NCBI GenBank assembly: GCA_903860975.1
Contig: CAIOSI010000016.1
Coordinates: 124,001 to 188,000, forward strand
From: an uncultured Alphaproteobacteria bacterium
GTDB lineage: Bacteria > Pseudomonadota > Alphaproteobacteria > Caulobacterales > Caulobacteraceae
Length of the DNA: 64,000 nt
Reading direction: 5' to 3'
A program made the position numbers and the translations under genes. Shown one piece after another: positions 50,741-60,192 of this stretch. Within the stretch, counting starts at the first letter, position 1; every line of letters starts with the position of its first letter. Under the pieces are notes generated by a model, which did no database searches, was not told where the DNA came from, and worked only from the letters and a program-made list of their open reading frames with translations.

Positions 50741-51352
50741 ATGCTTGACGATCTGAAAGCCAATAACCGGGCCTGGGCGGCGCGCAAGATCGAGGGCGAT
50801 CCCGGCTTCTTCAAGCGGCTCGAAGGCCAGCAGGCGCCCGAATATCTTTGGATTGGCTGTTCCGACAGCCGGGTGCCGGCCAACGATATCGTCGACTTGG
50901 ATCCGGGCGAATTGTTCGTCCACCGCAACGTTGCCAACCTCGCCCCTCCGCAGGACGCCAATTATTTATCGGTTCTGCAGTTCGCCATCGACGTGATCAA
51001 GGTCAAGCACGTCATGGTCGTTGGTCACTATGGTTGCGGCGGTATCGCTGCGGCCGTTGACGGCAAGCGGCGCGGCCTAGTTGATCACTGGCTACACCCG
51101 ATCCGTGAGGTCTTCCACGATCACCGGCAGGAACTGGACGCCATTCCGGAGGCGCGCGCGCGTCTCGATCGCCTCTGCGAACTGAACGTCATCAGACAGG
51201 TGCGCAACGTCGCCTCGGACGTGTTCGTCCAGGATGCGTGGGCGCGTGGCCAGCAGGTGTGCATCCACGGCTGGGTTTATTCGATCTCGACGGGACTGGT
51301 GAATGACCTTGGAGTGACTGTGACGGGCTTGGAGGAGTTAGAAAATCTCTAA
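50741..51352 (+). CDS. can: Beta-class carbonic anhydrase
   Basis: 203 residues. Zinc ligands and the Asp/Arg dyad are visible in LWIGCSDSRVPANDIVDLDPGELFVHRNVANL (Cys about 44) and VVGHYGCGGIAAAV (His and Cys about 100-103). Beta-type enzymes hydrate CO2 to bicarbonate in the cytosol. It starts 2 bases after the maiA stop, so it may be read with that operon, although no metabolic link is obvious. Confidence 0.95.
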   Translation: MLDDLKANNRAWAARKIEGDPGFFKRLEGQQAPEYLWIGCSDSRVPANDIVDLDPGELFVHRNVANLAPPQDANYLSVLQFAIDVIKVKHVMVVGHYGCGGIAAAVDGKRRGLVDHWLHPIREVFHDHRQELDAIPEARARLDRLCELNVIRQVRNVASDVFVQDAWARGQQVCIHGWVYSISTGLVNDLGVTVTGLEELENL

Positions 51353-51436
51353 TATAGTATTCATTATTATTCACGAATAATATGATCAATTAAATATTGA
51401 AATTTAATCGAAAAGAAATCATTCAAGACATTCAGT
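51345..51436. other. AT-rich patch with a perfect palindrome
   Basis: Starting at the carbonic anhydrase stop, about 90 bases are mostly A and T, in sharp contrast to the GC-rich surroundings. TATTATT (51365-51371) and AATAATA (51376-51382) form a 7-bp inverted repeat around CACG. It lies between carbonic anhydrase and the decayed TadG-like gene, and could be the scar of a lost element or a hairpin ending the operon. Confidence 0.7.
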
Positions 51437-51473
51437 GATCTTGTGTCCGCAAATCTCGGACACAGGGTGCCAA

Positions 51474-52256
51474 ATGCGAAACCCATTCAGCAGAATTCAG
51501 CTCTCCAGGCTTCCGAAGAAATCCATCAACGATCAGCGCGGCGTTCGCGTCGTGGTCTTCGCGATTACACTCGCAGTTCTGACGCCCATGAGGTGGGGGA
51601 TGGTCGATGTCTACCCATCGGCCTCTCACCGAGGAAAACTTCAGGACTTGCGCGATATGGCGGCCCTCTAGGCTGCGAAGCCACCTGCGACGGACACAAC
51701 CGGGGTCAACACGGTCGATAAAAAGGCGATGAATGCGAACCTGCATCTGATCAAGGGGGCGACACTCAACGCGCCGAACTGGAGTCCATTGTTTCCAGCG
51801 GCCAGCCAACCGGCGGGCTTAGGCTCAAGCCACCTGTTTAAAGTGATGATCTTGATGAGCGATGGCGCCTTCAACATGGTCTATTGCAAGGGCGTCATCT
51901 CAGGGGCGGCGTCAGCCACGGATCGCAGCAGCGGCCGTCTTGCCGACCATTCGGCCTGCGCCGCACCGAGCGGTGACTCATTTGCTCAGGTGCAAAACCT
52001 ATGCACCGCCATGCAGGCCGCGCCGAATAAAATCATCATCTAAGCCGTAGGCTTCCTCCCCCAGGATCGTGACCCGAGCGCCCCGGCGATCGTGGCGAAC
52101 TGCGCCAGCGACCCCGGAAGGGCTTACATTTCCGCCCCGGGCTCAAACTCAACAACGGCGCTCCCGCAGATCGCCGATGACCTGAATAGACGAAGGCTCT
52201 CTTACCAAGGTCGGGGTCTCCAGCCCCCACCCCATCCGGCCGCTAGGCCAGCTTGA
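51474..52256 (+). pseudogene. TadG-like pilus/VWA-domain protein, decayed and internally deleted
   Basis: One frame, start ATG 51474, holds three parts of a Tad-type pilus assembly protein. The first is NDQRGVRVVVFAITLAVLTPM (TadE/TadG-like membrane start) to KLQDLRDMAAL. The second is KVMILMSDGAFNMVYCKGV and QVQNLCTAMQAA, the VWA domain. The third is AVGFLPQDRD, IVANCASDPGRAYISAPGS and LPQIADDLNRRRLS. It is cut by TAG 51669-51671 and by TAA 52041-52043 (family has Tyr in the VYTVGF strand). No frameshift separates the parts, but at about 250 codons it lacks most of the usual middle, so an in-frame deletion must also have occurred. Confidence 0.85.
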
Positions 52257-53196
52257 TTTCGCGCAAACGCTGCTGAAGAAATTCGTCTGCCGTGATCGAG
52301 GAGGGGTGGCGATCAGGATGTGTCTGATCCAGGCAGTTCGCCAGCGTCTTGATCACGTAATCCGAATTGAAGTGCAGAAAGAACGGCGTCGAATAGCGGG
52401 CCACGCCGCGGCGCTCGGGCGCTGGATTGACCACCCGATGCGTGGTCGAAGGCAGCTTGTGATTGGTCAGACGCTGCAGCATGTCGCCGATATTGCAGAC
52501 CAGCGACCCGGGCGGCGGATTGATGGCCAGCCATTGGCCGTCGCGATCCTGGACCTCCAGTCCAGCCTCTTCGGCTCCAAGCAGCAGGGTGATGACATTG
52601 ATGTCCTCGTGCGCCGCGGCGCGGATGTGCGGTCCATCGAAGGGAACTGGCGGATAGTGCAGGAGCCGCAGGATCGAGTTGCCGAAGTCGACGGTGGGCT
52701 CAAAGAAGCCCCGCTCAAGGTCCAGGTAGGTCGAAATCGCCTCGAGCACCTTCAGGCCCATCGCGTCGAGCGCGCCATAGAGCCAGCCTACGGTCTCATG
52801 AAACTCGGCCACCTCAGCGTCGGGCCAGACATTGTCAGCCATGTGACTTCGGTAAGGGTGGCCTGGGGGCAGGTCGCGGCCGACGTGCCAGAATTCTTTG
52901 AGGTCGTAGTTCACCGCACCCTTGGCGGTCTCGACGCCGAAGGGCGTGTAGCCGCGCTGTCCGCCCACCGGAAGTTTGTACTTCAACTTCTCAGCCTCGG
53001 GCAGGGCGAAGAACCGCTTGGCCGCCGCCACAGCCGCATCGATTCGCGCCTGGGCGATGCCATGGTCGCAGATCACCGCAAATCCGAAGCGCTCGAAGGA
53101 CCCGCCGAGTGTGTCGCAGAACTTTGCGAAGTTCTGGTCGAAGCCTGCGAACGAGACGGGCTCGATGCGAGGTGGAAGGCTGTGGGCTTGGCTCAT
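52243..53196 (-). CDS. 2-oxoglutarate/Fe(II)-dependent dioxygenase (isopenicillin N synthase family)
   Basis: 317 residues from ATG 53196. N-terminal DIOX_N part FCDTLGGSFERFGFAVICDHGIAQARIDAA. Iron ligands fall in IRAAAHEDINVITLLLG (His-x-Asp) and STTHRVVNPAPERRGVARYSTPFF (second His, and the 2OG-binding Arg and Ser). Family members oxidise small molecules; which one is unknown. Single gene, its end just touching the decayed TadG-like frame on the other strand. Confidence 0.92.
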   Translation of the reverse strand: MSQAHSLPPRIEPVSFAGFDQNFAKFCDTLGGSFERFGFAVICDHGIAQARIDAAVAAAKRFFALPEAEKLKYKLPVGGQRGYTPFGVETAKGAVNYDLKEFWHVGRDLPPGHPYRSHMADNVWPDAEVAEFHETVGWLYGALDAMGLKVLEAISTYLDLERGFFEPTVDFGNSILRLLHYPPVPFDGPHIRAAAHEDINVITLLLGAEEAGLEVQDRDGQWLAINPPPGSLVCNIGDMLQRLTNHKLPSTTHRVVNPAPERRGVARYSTPFFLHFNSDYVIKTLANCLDQTHPDRHPSSITADEFLQQRLREIKLA

Positions 53197-53448
53197 GCCG
53201 GGTTTATTACACCCGCTTTTGCTTGCCTTCCAATCGCCCCGGCTGCGGCTTTTGAACTCTAGAACCTTCGGCGCATCTTCGAGATCTTCCTGCGCTGCAA
53301 TCCTTTCCACTTCGGCGGTCTTGGAAGCCGTGTGAGGCCATGGCGCTGCGATCTTCCGCAACAACCATCGGGACGAGTTGGCGGAGCCCGCCCGTTCTTT
53401 TTCATCGGGCCCGTTCTCAAATGCTGCGTTGCGGCGTAACAAGGGTTC

Positions 53449-54165
53449 ATGGCCAGCAAGAAAGTGGACGGCGCCCGTGAGGCGCTCAGTGAAGTGCTCT
53501 TTGATGGAATGACCATCATGGCGGGAGGTTTCGGCCTCTGCGGCATCCCGGAGAACCTGATCGCAGCGATTCGTGAGACCGGCGTGAAGGATCTGACGGT
53601 TATATCCAACAATTGCGGGGTCGATGATTTTGGCCTGGGCATCCTGTTGGCCGGCGGCCAGATCAAGAAGATGATATCCAGCTACGTCGGCGAGAATAAA
53701 CTCTTTGCCGATCTCTATCTGTCCGGAAAGCTCGAGCTGGAATTTAATCCGCAGGGCACGTTGGCCGAACGTATCCGGGCGGGCGGCGCGGGTATCCCGG
53801 CCTTCTTCACCAAGACCGGCGTTGGCACCTTGGTGGCCGAAGGCAAGGAAGTCCGCGAGTTTGACGGCCAGATGTACGTGATGGAGCGCGGCCTCACCGC
53901 CGACCTATCCATCGTCAAGGCCTACCGGGGCGACCACGACGGGAACCTTGTCTATCGGCGCACCGCTCGGAACTTCAATCCGATGATGGCGGCGGCCGGC
54001 AAGGTGACGATTGCCGAAGTCGAGGAGCTTGTCGTCACCGGCCAGCTCGACAAAGACAACATCCACACACCCGGCATCTACGTGGACCGCATCTTCAAGG
54101 GCGCGGTGTTCGAAAAGCGCATCGAGCAGCGAACCCTTCGCCTGCCGGAAGGAGCGATAACGTAA
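53449..54165 (+). CDS. scoA: 3-oxoacid CoA-transferase subunit A
   Basis: 238 residues: [41 protein letters not shown] with the family motif [13 protein letters not shown] (about 25-37), [17 protein letters not shown] and [22 protein letters not shown]. Moves CoA between succinyl-CoA and acetoacetate or adipate-type acids. The stop overlaps the start of subunit B (TAATG). With the FAH and isomerase genes nearby it could finish aromatic breakdown. Confidence 0.95.
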   Translation: MASKKVDGAREALSEVLFDGMTIMAGGFGLCGIPENLIAAIRETGVKDLTVISNNCGVDDFGLGILLAGGQIKKMISSYVGENKLFADLYLSGKLELEFNPQGTLAERIRAGGAGIPAFFTKTGVGTLVAEGKEVREFDGQMYVMERGLTADLSIVKAYRGDHDGNLVYRRTARNFNPMMAAAGKVTIAEVEELVVTGQLDKDNIHTPGIYVDRIFKGAVFEKRIEQRTLRLPEGAIT

Positions 54166-54812
54166 TGGCCTGGTCGCGTGAACAGATCGCCGCCCGCGCC
54201 GCCCTGGAGTTGCGCGACGGCTTCTATGTGAACCTTGGGATCGGCATTCCGACCCTGGTGGCAAACTATATTCCATCTGGGGTGCACGTGACGCTGCAAA
54301 GCGAGAACGGCATGCTGGGCATGGGGCCATTTCCCACTGAAGATGAGATCGACGCTGACCTCGTAAACGCGGGAAAGCAGACGATCACCGAGTTGCCAAG
54401 TTCGTCCTATTTCTCCAGCGCCGACAGTTTCGCCATGATCCGCGGCGGCCATATTGATCTGTCGGTGCTGGGCGCCATGCAGGTCGCGCAAAACGGTGAC
54501 CTCGCCAACTGGATGGTGCCCGGAAAGATGGTCAAGGGTATGGGCGGCGCCATGGATTTGGTCGCCGGGGTCAAGCGCGTGGTGGTCGTCATGGAGCACA
54601 CCGAAAAATCCGGAGCGTCCAAGCTCGTGAAGGCCTGCACCTTGCCGCTCACCGGCCAGGGTGTGGTTGATCTGGTGATCACCGAGCTGGGGGTCTTCGA
54701 CGTTTCGCGCGGCAAGTCACCCCTTGCGCTCGTCGAGCTCGCCCCGGGTGTCGAGGTCGGGGAAGTCCAGGCCAAGACAGAAGCGGCCTTCCGTGTCGCG
54801 CTTGGCGCCTAG
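54165..54812 (+). CDS. scoB: 3-oxoacid CoA-transferase subunit B
   Basis: 215 residues: [30 protein letters not shown], then the catalytic Glu in [14 protein letters not shown] (about 47-60) and [29 protein letters not shown] segment ([12 protein letters not shown], then [20 protein letters not shown]). Partner of ScoA in the heterodimer; starts inside its stop codon. Confidence 0.96.
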   Translation: MAWSREQIAARAALELRDGFYVNLGIGIPTLVANYIPSGVHVTLQSENGMLGMGPFPTEDEIDADLVNAGKQTITELPSSSYFSSADSFAMIRGGHIDLSVLGAMQVAQNGDLANWMVPGKMVKGMGGAMDLVAGVKRVVVVMEHTEKSGASKLVKACTLPLTGQGVVDLVITELGVFDVSRGKSPLALVELAPGVEVGEVQAKTEAAFRVALGA

Positions 54813-54886
54813 CGGAATGTAACCATCTGCGCGTTCCTGGCGTATACTGAGCTGACCTGAACCTTCACGAATGGCATCCTAGATCC

Positions 54887-55612
54887 ATGAAAACCCAGTT
54901 CCTCGCAGCCCTGGCTGCCGCTGCCGCCGCCGTCCTCATCTCGAACGCCGCGCCCGCGGCAGGCGTCCTCAAGCCCGGTGCGCTGCCTGCGCCTAAGGTC
55001 AACGTCGCACTGCCAGCGGCCGGGACAATGGAGACCGCCGTGCTGTCGGGCGGTTGCTTCTGGGGTGTCCAGGGCGTTTTCGAACATGTGAAGGGCGTCA
55101 AGAAGGTCTATTCCGGATATTCTGGCGGTCCAGGCGCGGCTGCGCACTACGAATTGGTCGGCACGGGCACGACCGGCCACGCGGAATCTGTCCAGATCGT
55201 CTTTGATCCGCACCAGATCAGTTATGGCGAGGTGTTGCAGATCTTCTTCTCGGTCGCCACCGACCCGACCCAGGTCAACATGCAATTCCCGGACGAGGGT
55301 CCACAGTATCGCGGCGAAATTTTCTATGCGAACCCCGACCAGAAGCGGGTTGCCGAAGCCTATATCCAACAGCTGAACGAGGCCCACGCGTTCAAGAAGC
55401 CGATCGCCACCCGCGTGGATCCGCTCAAAGGGTTCTTCAAGGCTGAGGACTACCACCAGGACTACCTCGTGCGACATCCCGAGCAGCCCTACATCGCCAC
55501 TTACGACATCCCGAAGGTGGCGATGTTGCGCGAGGTTTTTCCGGATCGCTATGTCGCCAAGCCAACATTGGTGTTCCCGACGGATCAACCAAAAACCCGG
55601 CCCACCACCTGA
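54887..55612 (+). CDS. msrA: Peptide methionine sulfoxide reductase MsrA, exported form
   Basis: 241 residues. A signal peptide (about 1-24, ending SNAAPAAG) precedes the MsrA domain with the active-site motif LSGGCFWGVQGVFEHVKGV (Cys about 54), YSGGPG, TGHAESVQIVFDPHQISYGEVLQIFF and IFYANPDQKRVAEAYI. The exported form repairs oxidised Met in envelope proteins. No msrB follows. Independent gene next to scoB. Confidence 0.93.
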   Translation: MKTQFLAALAAAAAAVLISNAAPAAGVLKPGALPAPKVNVALPAAGTMETAVLSGGCFWGVQGVFEHVKGVKKVYSGYSGGPGAAAHYELVGTGTTGHAESVQIVFDPHQISYGEVLQIFFSVATDPTQVNMQFPDEGPQYRGEIFYANPDQKRVAEAYIQQLNEAHAFKKPIATRVDPLKGFFKAEDYHQDYLVRHPEQPYIATYDIPKVAMLREVFPDRYVAKPTLVFPTDQPKTRPTT

Positions 55613-55644
55613 ACGACCGCCTCGACGGTGGCCGCGGTTCGCGC

Positions 55645-57282
55645 TTAGTGTCGGGTAGGGATGATGACCAGGGTTGTGGGTGTACCGGGGGTCGCGGTGA
55701 CGGCGTCGCCAGGCTTCCAGGCCGGCGTCGGATAGCCTGTCGTGGCATCGCGGGGGCCAAGCCTGAAGCCTTCGCCGACGAACATGTCCAGGCGGCGCTG
55801 ATGCTTGCGATCCAGCCAGACGTCATTGATCTGCGGGTCTAGGACGCGGCTGAAGTCGGCGGCCATCTCGGTGTTGAACCCGCCTTCATAGGCAACGGCC
55901 ACCACCCGCTGGCCCCGACCCTCGGACAGCGGCGCAATGACATCATCAGTTGGATTGCCCGTGCGGGCCCTGCGGAGCCAGATTTTCAGCGGCGCGGCTA
56001 ACGGTTGGCCGAAGTAGTCGCGGCCGTAATAGGCAAGACTATAATAGAGCAAGGAGTTGCTGGCCGCGACGGCGCTGACGCCCGCCGACTGCTCAGCGCG
56101 GACCCTTCGAACGACGATATCGGCCGTCTGAGCCCAGCCCCGGGCGCGCATCAGGCTGTTGGATTGGCCGAGGGTGTCAAGAATTCTGGGCTGCAATACG
56201 ACCGCGAAGAACCCTGCGGTTATCACGGCCTGAAGGGCTAGCGCTGCAGTCAGCAGACGTCGTGTTCGCCAGCGGACCAGCCAGGCGGCCACTAGGATCG
56301 CGCCAGGCAAATAGCTCACCGCCGACCCGTTGGCGTCAGGTCGGCTGAGAAGGGCCTGAAGTGCGGCAATGGTAATCGCCGGGAGGGTAAAGCAAAGCAA
56401 GAGCCCATCGGCCGCCTCCAGGCCTCGACGATGGGCCATCAGCCCAAAGCCCAAAAGCAGGACCGCAAAAGAAATGGGACCAAAGACCGCGAACTGGCCC
56501 GCCACGAACGTTCCGAATTCGACGGGATGAAACAGCTTTCGCGCGGCCCCGTCGGCCTCAGCGGCGGTGTGTTGCAAAGTGGCGAACCCATGAGTGGCGT
56601 TCCAAGCCAGGTGTGGGGACACAATCAGAAGGAAGGTGCCAAGCGCGAAGGCTGCAGAGGCCGGTGACCAGTTGCGACGCGCAGAGGGGTGGAGCGCGAC
56701 GTGCAGTCCGACGCCAACGAGCGCATAGATCGCGGCATAATTGCTGAGAAATGCCATGCCCATGGCCGCGCCGAGCCCTGCGGCCAGCCGCGATCGGCGA
56801 CGTCCCTCGCCGCCCTGCAGGGCCACATAAGCGCAGATCGTCAGGCCGATGAAAAACAGCAGGGGGGCATCTGAAGCGACCACGGTCGCCGAAACCTGGA
56901 TCGCGGGGGTGAGCGCATAAAGCGCCGCCGCCGCCAACGCCGTCCCAGACCCGTAGAGCCTGCGTGCGATCCAAAAGACCAGCAGTGTTGCGGCGGCCTG
57001 AAATAGCACGGCTGGCAGCCTCACCCAGGGTTCCGAATCGCCACCCAGCGCCGTCGAGGCCCAGATTGCCCAGGCGATCATCGGTGGCTTGGACGCGTAG
57101 CCGAAGGCAAGGGTTCGTGACCAAAGCCAGGACTGGGCTTCGTCCGGGTAGAGTTCCAGGGGTGTACGGAACATCGCGATCAGCCGCGCAAGCGTCAAGG
57201 CGGCCACCAATAGAAGCGCAGCCCGCGCGTTGGCATCCTCGTCTTTCGACGTCATTGCCTCAGGTGTTCTTAAATCGGCCAT
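55645..57282 (-). CDS. Glycosyltransferase family 39-like membrane protein (ArnT/PMT type)
   Basis: 545 residues from ATG 57282. About 12 membrane helices. The first periplasmic loop has the acidic pair typical of GT-C enzymes, FRTPLELYPDEAQSWLWSRTLAFGYASKPPM (DE about 42), with the ArnT-like layout, and a soluble C-terminal part from about 430 (MRARGWAQTADIVVRRVRAE onward). Such proteins move sugars from polyprenyl phosphate to lipid A, proteins or other envelope acceptors. The substrate is unknown. Convergent with msrA. Confidence 0.87.
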   Translation of the reverse strand: MADLRTPEAMTSKDEDANARAALLLVAALTLARLIAMFRTPLELYPDEAQSWLWSRTLAFGYASKPPMIAWAIWASTALGGDSEPWVRLPAVLFQAAATLLVFWIARRLYGSGTALAAAALYALTPAIQVSATVVASDAPLLFFIGLTICAYVALQGGEGRRRSRLAAGLGAAMGMAFLSNYAAIYALVGVGLHVALHPSARRNWSPASAAFALGTFLLIVSPHLAWNATHGFATLQHTAAEADGAARKLFHPVEFGTFVAGQFAVFGPISFAVLLLGFGLMAHRRGLEAADGLLLCFTLPAITIAALQALLSRPDANGSAVSYLPGAILVAAWLVRWRTRRLLTAALALQAVITAGFFAVVLQPRILDTLGQSNSLMRARGWAQTADIVVRRVRAEQSAGVSAVAASNSLLYYSLAYYGRDYFGQPLAAPLKIWLRRARTGNPTDDVIAPLSEGRGQRVVAVAYEGGFNTEMAADFSRVLDPQINDVWLDRKHQRRLDMFVGEGFRLGPRDATTGYPTPAWKPGDAVTATPGTPTTLVIIPTRH

Positions 57283-57476
57283 CGCGTGCGACCCTAGCGT
57301 CAAGTGGTCGCAACTAGCGATGCATCGGCGCCACAGTTTGATGCTGCATTGCACTGACGGACCGCGACCGTAGCAAAACCGTCACCATCGGCTGCGATTT
57401 CCACGTTATAGGGCTAAAGTAAGACGACGGAATCGCCGGGGATGGCGGCTTCGGACTTATCCATTAGGGAAAATCA

Positions 57477-60068
57477 ATGCAGCTGAAATTAAACCGCGCG
57501 CTTTGCGCAACGACCGCATTGGCCACGAGCCTGCTTCTGGCCTCCAGCGCTTTCGCGCAGTCGACGGCCACTCAGGTCCAGGAGCTCGTCGTGACGGGCG
57601 CACACGGCCAGCCGACCGTGGCCGGGGTGATCACTCAGGTTCAGGAAGCAAAAGACGAGTCGATCGTCAGCAGTGAGTTCTTCGCCCACCAACAGGCCGG
57701 CCAGAACTTTGCTCAGCTGATCAACCTCCTACCGGGCGTCAACTACACCTCCGAAGATGCAACCGGGAACCTTTCCGGCGACCTTCGCATCCATGCGTTC
57801 GACGGCAACCACATCGGCGTCACCATCGACGGCGTACCGGTTAACGACAGCGGTAACTACGCGGTATACCCCGGTGAGTACCTCCCCGCGGAACTGACCG
57901 ACCACATCACAGTCAACATGGGGTCGACCTCAGTCGACAGCCCGACCGCCTCGGCTGTCGGCGGTACGGTCGACGTGGTCTCCAAGGTCCCGACGAAGGA
58001 TCGCCAACTGATCTTCTCGCCGACGATCGGCACCAACGATTTCACCCGCTATTATCTCGAAGGCGAGACCGGTGAGTTTGGTCCTTTGGGCACCCGCTTC
58101 ATGCTTGCGGCCAATTACGACCACGCCAGCAAGTGGGTCGGGGCGGGTTCCCAAATGAAAGAAGGTGTCGACGCCCGCATCTATCAACCGCTGAAAGGCT
58201 CTGACTTCATCAGTCTGGCCGGCAGCTTGGTCGTCGAACACAGCTACTTCTATCAGTCCTCCTCGCCGGCCCAATTCGCCCAGGCAGGCCTTAGCAAGAG
58301 CACGCTCGACTACAACAATGCGTGGTCGGTACCGACCGCCGTCAACGGCGTTGCCGACAAGCCGTTGGCCGTCGCCGGAAATCTGATCAACGGTGGCTCG
58401 CTTATCGGCTTCCAACAGGGCAGCGCTGGCGCAAGCGGGCTGGACGGCAACTTCTGGGCCACCCACCCCAACCCCGTGATCTTCGGCACCATCCGTGGCG
58501 CTTCCAAGTTTTCGCTAACTGACAAAGCGACCTTCACGTTCGATCCGTCGTGGTTCTACACGCTGGCTAATGGCGGCGGTGTGACGGCGCTTTCGGAAAC
58601 CGATCCGCGCCTGAAGGGTAAGAACACGACCGGCCCGGGCGTCGATCTGAACCGCGACGGCGATACGCTCGACACCGTCGACGTCTACAGCCCCAGCAAC
58701 ACCAATACCCACCGCTTCGGCCTCCTCACCTCGCTCCTCTACGACCTGGACGAGCACAATCACTTCTCGGTTGGCTATACCCTGGACTATGCAATGCATC
58801 GTCAGACCGCGGAGTACACCTACATCGATCCGAACACCGGCATGCCGGCTTCGATCTTCGGCGGGAAGGATGGCTGGGGTTCGAACAAGATCGCCACCGC
58901 TGACGGCAGCTTCATGCGCAACCGCGATCGGCATTCGATCGCCGAGCTGAACCAGATCGCCGTGAACTACATCGGCAAGTTCATGGACGACAAACTGCAC
59001 CTCAACGTCGGCATTCGTGACCCCCATTTCACGCGCAAGCTTGATCAGTACTGCTACACCTACAACGGCACGAGCGCCTATTGCGACACGGTCGACCCGG
59101 CGAGCGTGATGGCGGCCTACAATGCCGGCGTCACGGCGAAAAATACTAACGCGCTGTCGACCTTGTTGTTCGGCAAGACGGGTTCGATCTCGTTCAACGC
59201 CGTCACCAATACGCCAAACTTCCGCATGCCGTTCTCTCAGACCTTCCGCTTCGAAAAGGTCTTGCCGAACGCGGGCGCGACCTACCGTATCAACGACAAT
59301 CAGATGGTCTATGCGACCTATGCCGCGGGCTTCTCCGCGCCAAAGACCGATGACCTCTATTCGTCGACGCCGGCCGTGGTTAGTCCTGAAACATCCGACA
59401 GCTTTGCGGCTGGCTGGCGCTATCAGACCCGCGCACTCACCACCTCGTTCAGCGTCTGGGATGTCGACTACAAGAACCGTATCGTTCAGTCGTACGACCC
59501 GAATGACCCGACGTTGTCCATCGACCGCAATATCGGCGAGGTGCAGATTTACGGTGTGGATCTCGAGGCCGGTGCCAGCCCCTATGAGCATCTTACGCTC
59601 TATGCCAGCGCGGAATTCACCACCAGCGACGTGAAGAGCGACGAGATCGTCGCTGCCTCCGGCGCCGTAGCCCTGGCCCTGCCGACGAAGGGCAAGCAAC
59701 TGGTGCTGACCCCCAAGCAAACCGTCGCCGGGAACATCCGGTACGATTTCGGATGGGTTGACGCAGGGTTGAACGTCAAATTCCAGGGCAAGCGCTGGCT
59801 TGACGACATGAATACCGTCGGCATGCCCGACGTCACAACGGTGAACTTCGACGCCCGTGCACCGATCCGTTCGTGGGGTTTGCAGAACACCTATGTACAG
59901 TTCAACGTCTTCAACCTGACGAACACGCGCGAGCCCTATCGTGTGTCTTCCGTCACCAACGCGACCCCGGTGGTCTTGACGCCGACCGTGACGGCGGCCG
60001 CAAAATCGTACTTCTACGTATTTAACGCGCCGCGGACCTTCACGGTGTCCCTGCACACTCAGTTCTAG
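57477..60068 (+). CDS. TonB-dependent outer membrane receptor
   Basis: 863 residues with a signal peptide (about 1-27, ending SSAFAQS). A TonB-box-like VQELVVTGAHG follows, then the plug domain (NFAQLINLLPGVNYTSEDATGN, GNLSGDLRIHAFDGNHIGVTIDGVPVNDSG, GGTVDVVSKVP) and the 22-strand barrel with aromatic-rich strands, ending in FTVSLHTQF with C-terminal Phe. It imports a siderophore, vitamin or oligosaccharide with energy from TonB-ExbB-ExbD. The substrate is not readable. It lies upstream of the agmatine genes but has its own terminator. Confidence 0.94.
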   Translation: MQLKLNRALCATTALATSLLLASSAFAQSTATQVQELVVTGAHGQPTVAGVITQVQEAKDESIVSSEFFAHQQAGQNFAQLINLLPGVNYTSEDATGNLSGDLRIHAFDGNHIGVTIDGVPVNDSGNYAVYPGEYLPAELTDHITVNMGSTSVDSPTASAVGGTVDVVSKVPTKDRQLIFSPTIGTNDFTRYYLEGETGEFGPLGTRFMLAANYDHASKWVGAGSQMKEGVDARIYQPLKGSDFISLAGSLVVEHSYFYQSSSPAQFAQAGLSKSTLDYNNAWSVPTAVNGVADKPLAVAGNLINGGSLIGFQQGSAGASGLDGNFWATHPNPVIFGTIRGASKFSLTDKATFTFDPSWFYTLANGGGVTALSETDPRLKGKNTTGPGVDLNRDGDTLDTVDVYSPSNTNTHRFGLLTSLLYDLDEHNHFSVGYTLDYAMHRQTAEYTYIDPNTGMPASIFGGKDGWGSNKIATADGSFMRNRDRHSIAELNQIAVNYIGKFMDDKLHLNVGIRDPHFTRKLDQYCYTYNGTSAYCDTVDPASVMAAYNAGVTAKNTNALSTLLFGKTGSISFNAVTNTPNFRMPFSQTFRFEKVLPNAGATYRINDNQMVYATYAAGFSAPKTDDLYSSTPAVVSPETSDSFAAGWRYQTRALTTSFSVWDVDYKNRIVQSYDPNDPTLSIDRNIGEVQIYGVDLEAGASPYEHLTLYASAEFTTSDVKSDEIVAASGAVALALPTKGKQLVLTPKQTVAGNIRYDFGWVDAGLNVKFQGKRWLDDMNTVGMPDVTTVNFDARAPIRSWGLQNTYVQFNVFNLTNTREPYRVSSVTNATPVVLTPTVTAAAKSYFYVFNAPRTFTVSLHTQF

Positions 60069-60092
60069 CGCAGGGTTTCATCGCGAGTTCGA

Positions 60093-60125
60093 GGGGGTGG
60101 TCCGGCAACGGGCCGCCCCCTTTTT
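60093..60125 (+). terminator. Rho-independent terminator after the TonB receptor
   Basis: GGGGGTGGTCC (60093-60103) pairs with GGGCCGCCCCC (60110-60120) across a GGCAAC loop, with two G-T wobbles, followed by TTTTT. It lies 25 bases after the stop and separates the receptor from aguA. Confidence 0.88.
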
Positions 60126-60192
60126 CGTGGTACCTTGACGCCTGGGGCCTGCCAGCTCAATTGCGCGCGTCTTGGTGATGTCAGGGTCTTTT

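Noticed and set aside
58515..60056. 513-codon minus-strand frame opposite the TonB receptor
   Set aside because: The composition (His, Arg, Val-rich without motifs) is that of an antisense shadow; the plus strand shows a complete receptor with signal peptide and C-terminal Phe.
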